7,017 nucleotides of DNA. It comes from an uncultured Ruminococcus sp. (GTDB lineage Bacteria > Bacillota > Clostridia > Oscillospirales > Ruminococcaceae). This document shows positions 1 to 5,327 of the stretch, piece by piece (the stretch's first letter is position 1; every line of letters begins with the position of its first letter). The DNA lies in contig CAMJES010000113.1 in the NCBI GenBank assembly GCA_946404705.1, positions 1-7,017 on the forward strand, in the 5' to 3' direction. The notes beneath the pieces are model-generated. The model did no database searches. It was given only the letters and a program-made list of their open reading frames with translations, and was not told the DNA's origin. The position numbers and the translations under genes are program-made.

Positions 1-25
1 AAAATCAATACATAATGGTAAAATT

Positions 26-43
26 AACATAGAAAATTATGTT
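26..43. repeat. Short perfect inverted repeat in the leader of the lipoprotein gene
   Basis: Six-base arms AACATA (26-31) and TATGTT (38-43) flank a 6-nt spacer, 20 nt before the lipoprotein start codon. It could be a weak RNA hairpin or a small operator for the operon. The arms are AT-only except for one G:C pair, and such repeats arise by chance in AT-rich leaders, so confidence is low. The sequence before it is off the window, so no promoter can be placed. CATAAT (11-16) or TAAAAT (19-24) could be a -10 element, but the matching -35 would fall outside. Confidence 0.25.
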
Positions 44-63
44 CAGAAAAAGGGGGAGAGCCG

Positions 64-1305
64 ATGAAAAACAGAATATATATTATATCGGCACTCCTGC
101 TTTGCATTGCAGTCCTGTCAGCCTGCGCAAACGGAGCAAGTGACGGCACAGAAACGGAAAAGCTGACTCAAACAACATCGGTAACATCGGTTTCAGAATA
201 TGAAGCGCCCGAAATGACGACTTCTTCCGTTCAGATCTCCGAAACAGCTTCGCAGACCGCTCCCGAACTGTCAGATACATCGGAAACGCCTGCCGAAACC
301 GCCTTTTCGGAAGCTTCGCCCGATGAAACAACCGATACCGAAGCTGCCGCAGCGACTGTAACTCCCGAAACATCGGCAGAAATGACTGCCGATACAACAA
401 CCGCCAAGACTGAACCCCTTGAAACGGAAATAATATCGTCCGTTACCGAAAAAATATCTACCTCCGCTCCCAAAAAGACGAATACAAAACCGTTTGAGTT
501 AAAGCTGCCATCGGCAAGCGGAAAGAAAACAGCGGAAAAGGGCAGCGCGCTTATTGATTACAGCAATGCCGAGGACGGATATATCGCTGCAGCTTACAGC
601 GGAAAAAGCGAAAAGGCAAAGCTGCGTGTGATATGCGGAAAAACACAGTATGACCACGACCTTGCTTCGGACGGCTCGACCGAGTTCTTTCCGCTTATGG
701 GAAGCGGAAGCTATACGGTGAGAGTGTATGAACAGGTTTCGGGAAAAAGCTATTCGCTTGCTGTCGAGGCTGTGTTTGACGTAAAAATAAAAAGCGAAAC
801 GGATATGTATCTTTATCCCAATAAATATTCGGATTTTGACAAGAATTCCGACTGCGTGAAAAAGGCTTCGCAGCTTTGCTCGGACAAAAGCGGAACGGTC
901 GAAAAGATCGCGGCTATCTTTGAATATGTTTCCGAAAATATCACATACGACAAGGAGCTTGCCCAGAAGGTCACAAACGGTCTTACCGGATATATCCCCG
1001 ACCCCGACAGAACGCTGAAAAACGGCAAGGGAATATGCTTCGACTATTCCTCGCTGATGACGGCAATGTGCCGCTCGCAGGGAATTCCGGCGAGAATCGT
1101 TGTCGGATATGCAAAGGAGAACATCTACCACGCGTGGAACGAGATATACACCGAAGAAACAGGCTGGATAACCCCCGAGCTTTATCTAAAAAACAAGGGC
1201 TTCAACATTGCCGACGCGACATTTTATTCGGGCAAAAAGGACAAAGCGAAGATAGGAGAGTATATCTCCGACAGCAGCAACTATTCGGCTTTATACCGTT
1301 ATTGA
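64..1305 (+). CDS. Lipoprotein with extracellular transglutaminase-like domain
   Basis: This 413-residue protein is probably a membrane-anchored surface enzyme. Residues 1-21 form a lipoprotein signal: Lys/Arg n-region, hydrophobic core and lipobox LSAC, with Cys21 as the lipidated residue. Residues 22 to about 145 are a low-complexity Thr/Ser/Glu/Ala stalk that would span the peptidoglycan. Residues 160-245 look like a beta-rich accessory domain. Residues 275-390 form the transglutaminase-like core: Cys325 in GKGICFDYS, His356 in YHAWNE, and probably Asp384 in NIADATF, giving an apparently complete Cys-His-Asp triad. Family members act as transglutaminases, cysteine proteases or peptidases, so the reaction and substrate cannot be stated. 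The start is supported by GGGGAG at 52-57, six bases before the ATG. The platform gene follows after 18 bp, which suggests co-transcription and possibly a role in processing, cross-linking or anchoring the filament. Fold and location are well supported; the role is inferred. Confidence 0.9.
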   Translation: MKNRIYIISALLLCIAVLSACANGASDGTETEKLTQTTSVTSVSEYEAPEMTTSSVQISETASQTAPELSDTSETPAETAFSEASPDETTDTEAAAATVTPETSAEMTADTTTAKTEPLETEIISSVTEKISTSAPKKTNTKPFELKLPSASGKKTAEKGSALIDYSNAEDGYIAAAYSGKSEKAKLRVICGKTQYDHDLASDGSTEFFPLMGSGSYTVRVYEQVSGKSYSLAVEAVFDVKIKSETDMYLYPNKYSDFDKNSDCVKKASQLCSDKSGTVEKIAAIFEYVSENITYDKELAQKVTNGLTGYIPDPDRTLKNGKGICFDYSSLMTAMCRSQGIPARIVVGYAKENIYHAWNEIYTEETGWITPELYLKNKGFNIADATFYSGKKDKAKIGEYISDSSNYSALYRY

Positions 1306-1323
1306 TACAGAAAGGAAAGCAGC

Positions 1324-2367
1324 ATGAAACAGAAACCGCTTACAAATGAAGAAGTGTCATATTTCTGCGAGCAGCTTGGAATGATAATCGAAGCAGGCAT
1401 CCCTCTTGCAGATGGACTGGAAACGCTTGCGGAGGAAGCTGACGACCAAAGGTTGAAAGAAATATCCGGTCAGCTTTACAACGCTATGGACGAGGACACC
1501 ACCCTTGCGGCAGCTATGGAAAAGACGGGCTTTTTCCCCGATTATGCAGTCAAGACCGTGAAGATAGGTCTTGTTACGGGACGGCTTGAAACGACTTTAA
1601 AGGGACTTGCGGAATACTATGAAAAGCGCGCAGATATCCGCAGCACAGTTAAAAGTGCATTCTCGCACCCCTTGCTGCTGCTCGCGATGATGACGGTCGT
1701 TGTAATAATCATGGTCGTAAAGATAATACCTATGTTCAAGGATATATTTTTCCGCTTTGACGAAACCGCCGCTGCGGCTGCCGAGAGCAGCGTTGATTTT
1801 GCGTATAAGCTCGGAATCGGACTTATGGCGGTGCTTGCGGCTGTGCTTGTTATCGCAGCGGTGATAGCGGTGCTTTCTGCAGTTCCGAAAACAAGGCGTA
1901 TGCTCTCAAATACAGGCGCGAATTTTATCTTTACAAGAGGTATTTCCGAGGCTATTGCAATGGCTGATATCACAAGCGCAATGAGCATGATGGCGGAATG
2001 CGGAATCTCCCCCGAGGAAACGCTTGAACTTGCAAAGGGACTTACGAACAACAAGCGTATTGAGGCAAGGCTTTGTGAGTGTGAAAAGCTTGTGCTTGAC
2101 GGTGAGGGCTTCGCGGATTCTATCCGCAAGTCAAAGCTTATGAATTCGATGGACGCACATTCGCTGCGTTCTGCATACAAGGCAGGAACGTTCGATACCG
2201 CGTGGCGAAAGATAAGCGAGCGCTGCCAAAATGAGTGCGATCGCAGGATATACGGCGCAGTTTCGCTTATCGAACCTGTTATTATCGGCGTTATCGCGGT
2301 TATCATCGGTGCGCTGCTGCTTGCGGTAATGCTGCCGATGACGGATATCATCTCAACGCTTGGATAA
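1324..2367 (+). CDS. Type II secretion/type IV pilus platform protein, PilC/GspF family
   Basis: This 347-residue polytopic protein is the expected cytoplasmic-membrane platform that couples the ATPase to pilin insertion or removal. Two copies of the GspF-type helical domain are visible. The first (about 11-135) opens FCEQLGMIIEAGIPLADGLE and contains TGRLETTL and the SAFSHP segment, equivalent to the family's AxxYP. The second (about 215-338) contains MAECGISPEETL. Membrane helices lie near 117-137, 163-185 and 316-338, the usual three, and KIIPMFKDIF follows the first helix. It is shorter than proteobacterial PilC (about 400) because the N-terminal extension is missing. The glutamate often seen in the family's GE-xG-xL motif is absent from both halves (VKIGLVTGRL and YKAGTFDTAW). 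The ribosome binding site AGAAAGGA ends about seven bases before the ATG. The family call is firm; PilC, GspF or ComGB type cannot be separated by sequence alone, but the PilT gene in the same run favours a pilus-type system. Confidence 0.92.
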   Translation: MKQKPLTNEEVSYFCEQLGMIIEAGIPLADGLETLAEEADDQRLKEISGQLYNAMDEDTTLAAAMEKTGFFPDYAVKTVKIGLVTGRLETTLKGLAEYYEKRADIRSTVKSAFSHPLLLLAMMTVVVIIMVVKIIPMFKDIFFRFDETAAAAAESSVDFAYKLGIGLMAVLAAVLVIAAVIAVLSAVPKTRRMLSNTGANFIFTRGISEAIAMADITSAMSMMAECGISPEETLELAKGLTNNKRIEARLCECEKLVLDGEGFADSIRKSKLMNSMDAHSLRSAYKAGTFDTAWRKISERCQNECDRRIYGAVSLIEPVIIGVIAVIIGALLLAVMLPMTDIISTLG

Positions 2368-2369
2368 AC

Positions 2370-2376
2370 GGAAGGG
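2370..2376 (+). promoter_or_regulatory. Ribosome binding site that sets the start at 2384
   Basis: GGAAGGG lies seven bases before the ATG at 2384. A longer reading from TTG at 2360 would overlap the preceding gene and has no comparable site. The 2384 start also leaves a compact positively charged N-terminus before the membrane helix. Confidence 0.7.
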
Positions 2377-2383
2377 CGGTTTT

Positions 2384-2695
2384 ATGAAGAAAAACAGAGT
2401 ATCGGACAGGACAATGCTGCTTTCCGCTATGCTGTTCATACTTATAATAGTATGGTTCCTTGTTTCGGTCGGAAATACCGACAAGGCTGCGCGTGAAAAG
2501 CAGTGCAGCTCGGTCGAGAGCGAGATATTGAACGGTGCGGTGCTTTGCTATTCAATTGAGGGCGAGTATCCGCCGAGCCTTTCATATCTTGAAGAAAACT
2601 ACGGAATAAAGATAAACAGCGATAAATACATTGTCGGATATGATTATTTCGGGGCAAATATCCGCCCGACAGTCACGGTCATAGAAAGGGAATAG
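2384..2695 (+). CDS. Small pilin/pseudopilin-like membrane protein
   Basis: This 103-residue protein has the layout of a small pseudopilin: a short basic N-terminus (KKNR), one hydrophobic helix at about 11-29, an amphipathic stretch (TDKAAREKQ and onward) and a small C-terminal domain. The segment YSIEGEYPPSLSYLEENYGI (56-75) resembles the major pilin/GspG pattern in which a helix is followed by EGxYPxSLxxL. The prepilin peptidase site (Gly-Phe-Thr/Ser-Leu-xx-Glu) is absent: the residues before the helix are RVSDRTMLLS, without the +5 glutamate. It may therefore stay an uncleaved membrane protein. The gene starts 16 bases after the platform gene, and the next gene follows its stop by 4 bases. 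The name rests on architecture, one motif and context, not a firm family match. Confidence 0.65.
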   Translation: MKKNRVSDRTMLLSAMLFILIIVWFLVSVGNTDKAAREKQCSSVESEILNGAVLCYSIEGEYPPSLSYLEENYGIKINSDKYIVGYDYFGANIRPTVTVIERE

Positions 2696-2699
2696 GCTT

Positions 2700-3149
2700 A
2701 TGATTAGACCACAGACAAAACGGGTCGCGGAAACGGTCGGCTCGGCGGCAAGCATGACGCTGTTCCTGATTTTTGCCGTATGCTGCTTGATAATGATAAC
2801 CGTTGCGGCTTCGGCTTATGAGCGCATAAACGGCAGCTATGAGGCGGTTTTCAATTCAACTGCGGCGGTGAGGTACGTTTCAAACAAGCTTCACGCCTGC
2901 GACAGCGCCGAGCTTATCTCGGAAAAAGAACTGCTTATAAAAAATGACGGCTTTTCTACGCTTATATACGAGCAGGACGGAACGCTTTACGAACGTCTTT
3001 TCCCTTCGGATGCCGAGATTAAAGCCGAAAGCGGCGAGCAGCTTTTTTCTGTCGGCAGCTTTTCCGTAAAGACGGACGGTGAGTGCTTCGTCATAAGCGT
3101 GAGCGGCACAGATGGTGAGAGCTTTGAAACGCTTTGCAGAGTTAAATGA
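2700..3149 (+). CDS. DUF4860-like single-pass membrane protein of the pilus operon
   Basis: This 149-residue protein has a basic N-terminus, a membrane helix at about 17-39 (MTLFLIFAVCCLIMITVAAS) and an extracytoplasmic domain of about 110 residues. The helix followed by AYERI, then an RYVSNKLHACDSAE stretch and a LIYEQDGTLYERLF strand pair, matches my recollection of DUF4860. That is an uncharacterised family of short proteins next to type II secretion/pilus-like genes in Clostridia; I could not confirm the match by search. There is no GFxLxE prepilin site. AAAGGG at 2685-2690 gives a nine-base spacing, and the gene begins four bases after the previous stop, so translation is probably coupled. 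It is likely a minor pilin-like or scaffold component; its molecular role is unknown. Confidence 0.75.
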   Translation: MIRPQTKRVAETVGSAASMTLFLIFAVCCLIMITVAASAYERINGSYEAVFNSTAAVRYVSNKLHACDSAELISEKELLIKNDGFSTLIYEQDGTLYERLFPSDAEIKAESGEQLFSVGSFSVKTDGECFVISVSGTDGESFETLCRVK

Positions 3150-3160
3150 ACTATTGACGA

Positions 3161-3167
3161 AAAGGAG
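3161..3167 (+). promoter_or_regulatory. Ribosome binding site that sets the start at 3175
   Basis: AAAGGAG lies seven bases before the ATG at 3175. The frame can also be read from an ATG at 3112, inside the preceding gene. That would add 21 residues and a 38-bp overlap, without as good a site. Confidence 0.75.
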
Positions 3168-3174
3168 TGCCGGT

Positions 3175-3615
3175 ATGAGCGGCGGTATAAAGAAAAAATC
3201 GCAGAGCGGTTTTACCGGTCTGTTTTACATTGAAATGATAATCGTTTTGTTCTTTTTCATGATAGCTTCGACCGTAATACTGAATGCGTTCGTTGCGGCT
3301 GATGATATCTCAAAGGAGAGCGGCGTTCTTGAACGCATGAGCTTCTGCGGTCAGACTGCGGCGGAAAGCTTTGCGGTTTCGGGCGACGCTTCCGAAGCGG
3401 TGAACAAAGCATTCGGAACATCTCTCGGAGAGGAAAGCTTTGCGGTCATTTCACTTAACGAAAAATGCGAATGCACCGCTGACGGCGCTTATGAAGCGGT
3501 CGTAAGGGTTTTTGAGGAGGAAAATGTTCCCGTACTGGATATACGCTTTCAAAACAAAAACGGCGAGCAGGTATACTCTATCCGCTGTGCAGGGCTTTCG
3601 GAGGCGTTTTTATGA
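3175..3615 (+). CDS. Prepilin-like protein with an atypical N-terminal signal
   Basis: Read from 3175, this is a 146-residue protein. Its N-terminus is the closest in the window to a class III prepilin signal: basic leader (GIKKKSQ), then SGFTGLFYIEMIIVLFFFMI running into a hydrophobic helix at about 16-38. In ordinary pilins cleavage follows Gly, and mature +1 Phe and +5 Glu are required. Here Gly12/Phe13 are present, but the acidic residue is Glu20, at +8, as if three residues had been inserted between FT and YIE. The C-terminal part (about 50-146) is a small soluble domain with cysteines at 58, 97 and 99 (approximate) and no family I recognise. The next gene overlaps the stop by four bases. 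A minor pseudopilin is the best reading; whether the signal is cleaved cannot be told. Confidence 0.7.
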   Translation: MSGGIKKKSQSGFTGLFYIEMIIVLFFFMIASTVILNAFVAADDISKESGVLERMSFCGQTAAESFAVSGDASEAVNKAFGTSLGEESFAVISLNEKCECTADGAYEAVVRVFEEENVPVLDIRFQNKNGEQVYSIRCAGLSEAFL

Positions 3616-4085
3616 TGGATAAGACTAAACACAAGCTTCCGAGCGGCATCGGAACGGGTTATCTCTCGATAATGATGATATTTGTCGTGCTGACATTGGC
3701 TCTGCTTGCGGCGCTGTCACTTTCGGCGGCAAAAAACGAGCATAAATACAGCCTTAAAGCCGCAGAATACACCGCCGACTACTATGAAGCCGACCTGAAA
3801 GCCAAGCAGACGGCGGCAAGGCTCAAAACCGAGGCGGACAGCTTTTTCAGCTGCACCGAACCCGAGTTTCTGGAGGTTCTTGACGCTGAGGAAGGTCTTG
3901 AATATACTATCGTTCCCGAGGGGATAGAGATTAGCTACAAAACGCCTGTCAATGAAAGGCAGGATATACTGACGACTATCCGTATGCATGACGGCGTATG
4001 TGAGATATTAAGCAGCAGAACTGTTCCATCGGGAGAGGAAAGCGTTACGGACGGTTTCACGCTCTGGAGCGGCGATTTTGATTAA
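3612..4085 (+). CDS. Single-pass membrane protein of the pilus operon, pilin-like layout, function unknown
   Basis: This 157-residue protein has a short N-terminus (MMDKTKHKLPSGIGTG), a long hydrophobic helix at about 16-40, a charged Lys/Ala/Glu-rich helix (about 40-75, with AEYTADYYEADLKAKQTA) and a small C-terminal domain. The short polar leader plus helix recalls PilX/GspK-type minor pilins, which carry a Gly before the hydrophobic stretch, but no canonical cleavage motif or +5 Glu is visible and I recognise no family. The start overlaps the previous stop (ATGA, 3612-3615). GGAGG at 3600-3604 serves either of two adjacent ATG codons (3612 or 3615); the first gives seven-base spacing. Position between the prepilin-like and PilT genes supports membership of the same apparatus. 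Confidence 0.7.
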   Translation: MMDKTKHKLPSGIGTGYLSIMMIFVVLTLALLAALSLSAAKNEHKYSLKAAEYTADYYEADLKAKQTAARLKTEADSFFSCTEPEFLEVLDAEEGLEYTIVPEGIEISYKTPVNERQDILTTIRMHDGVCEILSSRTVPSGEESVTDGFTLWSGDFD

Positions 4086-4091
4086 AAGGAG
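4085..4091 (+). promoter_or_regulatory. Ribosome binding site that sets the start at 4099
   Basis: AAAGGAG lies seven bases before the ATG at 4099. An upstream TTG at 4078 would add seven residues and overlap the preceding gene, and lacks an equal site. The protein from 4099 begins MDIEKVL, as expected for a PilT N-terminus. Confidence 0.75.
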
Positions 4092-4098
4092 CTTTAAA

Positions 4099-5154
4099 AT
4101 GGATATAGAAAAGGTTTTGATAGATGCAGTCGGAAAGAACGCTTCGGATATTTTCCTTGTTTCGGGCGCAGCACTTGCGTTCAAGATAGATGGAAAGGTA
4201 GTTTCCGCAGGCGGAGATCCGCTTATGCCGGACGATACCAAGGAAGCGGTAATGCAGATTTTTTCGCTTGCGCATATTGACATCAACAGTCCGGACGATC
4301 TGAAAAACGATATGGATTTTTCCTTCTCGATAAAAGGCACGGGACGTTTCAGAGCAAATATCTATCATCAGAGAGGTTCTTTTTCGGCAGTTCTGCGCTG
4401 CGTTCCGTTTGAACTTCCCGACGCTTCAAAGCTGCATATCCCCGACAGCGTAATGAACCTTACCGATAACAAAAGCGGCATAGTTCTTGTCACGGGCGCC
4501 GCAGGCAACGGAAAATCTACGACTCTTTCCTGCATGATAGACAGGATAAACTCGACCTCTTCGGGGCATATAATCACTATCGAAGACCCGATTGAGTTCC
4601 TGCATAGGCATAAGAAGTGTATCATCAGCCAGCGAGAGATAGGCATTGACACCGACAGCTATGTAAATGCGCTTCGTGCTGCTCTTCGTCAGGCGCCGAG
4701 TGTTATCCTTGTCGGAGAGATGCGCGATTTTGAAACGATAAACATTGCGATGACCGCCGCCGAAACGGGTCAGCTCGTGCTTTCAACGCTCCACACGAAC
4801 GGCGCGGCAAACACTATCGACCGAATTATAGACGTTTTTCCAACTAATCAGCAGCATCAGATTCGCATACAGCTTTCAATGGTGCTTCGCGCGGTCGTTA
4901 CGCAGCAGCTTGTGCCTTCCGTGAGCGGAGAGCTTGTCCCTGCGTTCGAGATAATGAACGTCAACAGCGCTATAAGGACAATGATCCGTGAGCAGAAAAC
5001 GCACCAGATTGATACCGTTCTCCAGTCTGAACCCGGAATGTGTACAATGGACAGCTCACTTATGAAGCTTTTCAATGAGGGCATCATAACCGCCGAAACG
5101 GCTGTGGAGTATGCTTTTAATCAGGAATCTATGTCAAAAAGAGTGCGAAGATGA
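4099..5154 (+). CDS. pilT: Type IV pilus twitching motility ATPase PilT
   Basis: This 351-residue cytoplasmic ATPase has the usual PilT length. PilT hexamers power pilus retraction by acting on the PilC platform. The N-terminal domain (about 1-105) carries ASDIFLVSGAALAFKIDG, where most PilT proteins have a His in the ASD-x-H segment and this one has Phe. The motor domain shows Walker A GAAGNGKST (133-141), Asp box TIEDPIEF (160-167), Walker B VILVGEMRD (202-210, Glu207) and His box STLHTNGAANTIDRI (229-243). The retraction-class hallmark AIRTMIREQKTHQI, equivalent to AIRNLIRE, is at 291-304. All catalytic motifs look intact. It is the last gene of the run, 13 bases after the previous stop. 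No PilB/GspE partner is visible, so this may be the only motor of the local set or may work with an assembly ATPase encoded elsewhere. Family assignment is very secure; retraction as its function here is inferred. Confidence 0.95.
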   Translation: MDIEKVLIDAVGKNASDIFLVSGAALAFKIDGKVVSAGGDPLMPDDTKEAVMQIFSLAHIDINSPDDLKNDMDFSFSIKGTGRFRANIYHQRGSFSAVLRCVPFELPDASKLHIPDSVMNLTDNKSGIVLVTGAAGNGKSTTLSCMIDRINSTSSGHIITIEDPIEFLHRHKKCIISQREIGIDTDSYVNALRAALRQAPSVILVGEMRDFETINIAMTAAETGQLVLSTLHTNGAANTIDRIIDVFPTNQQHQIRIQLSMVLRAVVTQQLVPSVSGELVPAFEIMNVNSAIRTMIREQKTHQIDTVLQSEPGMCTMDSSLMKLFNEGIITAETAVEYAFNQESMSKRVRR

Positions 5155-5208
5155 TTTGTTAATTCAATATAATAATTAATATTTCTTAAATATTTTTAGT
5201 GAAAATGC

Positions 5209-5237
5209 TTGACAATGAATTTATTAAATGTTAAAAT
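5209..5237 (+). promoter_or_regulatory. Predicted housekeeping sigma-A promoter of the adhesin-like gene
   Basis: A perfect -35 hexamer TTGACA (5209-5214) is followed by a 17-bp spacer and the -10 hexamer TAAAAT (5232-5237, five of six matches to TATAAT). Transcription would start near 5244, giving a leader of about 80 nt. It lies in the right place and orientation for the gene at 5328 and indicates transcription separate from the upstream pilus run. Confidence 0.8.
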
Positions 5238-5312
5238 TAATTAAGCATAAATTCGGCTGTTATTTCAGGGGAACGGCTGATATTGATAGATGAATCGTTT
5301 GTTGAACTTATT

Positions 5313-5320
5313 GGGGAGGT
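5313..5320 (+). promoter_or_regulatory. Strong ribosome binding site for the adhesin-like gene
   Basis: GGGGAGGT lies seven bases before the ATG at 5328. It decides this start over an in-frame ATG at 5364 (residue 13), which would remove the basic n-region of the signal peptide. Confidence 0.85.
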
Positions 5321-5327
5321 ATTATAT

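Larger units (their letters stand above)
5155..5327 (+). other. AT-rich intergenic region separating two transcription units
   Basis: This 173-bp gap is the only sizeable non-coding stretch. Its first half is almost pure A/T; short AT-only symmetric stretches such as AAATATTT are present, but there is no GC stem followed by a T-run, so no intrinsic terminator can be called. The middle holds the promoter at 5209-5237. The rest is a leader of about 80 nt with a CGGCTG direct repeat (5254-5259 and 5273-5278) and a weak 4-bp stem (TCAG/CTGA, about 5268-5283). I recognise no riboswitch class. Confidence 0.7.

Noticed and set aside
499..1131. Minus-strand open frame within the lipoprotein gene
   Set aside because: Antisense to the transglutaminase-like core, whose catalytic motifs are intact on the + strand; no recognisable product.
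1035..1349. Plus-strand frame spanning the end of the lipoprotein gene and the start of the platform gene
   Set aside because: It overlaps two well-supported genes in another frame and has no domain or ribosome binding site.
1617..2351. Minus-strand open frame of 244 codons within the platform gene
   Set aside because: It lies fully antisense to a clearly recognised PilC/GspF gene, is Ser/Ile/Ala-rich without a domain, and has no ribosome binding site.
5155..5205. Intrinsic terminator after pilT
   Set aside because: Only AT-rich symmetric stretches are present; there is no GC-containing stem followed by a T-run.
5238..5312. Riboswitch in the adhesin leader
   Set aside because: I can see no conserved core of a known class, only a short direct repeat and a 4-bp stem.
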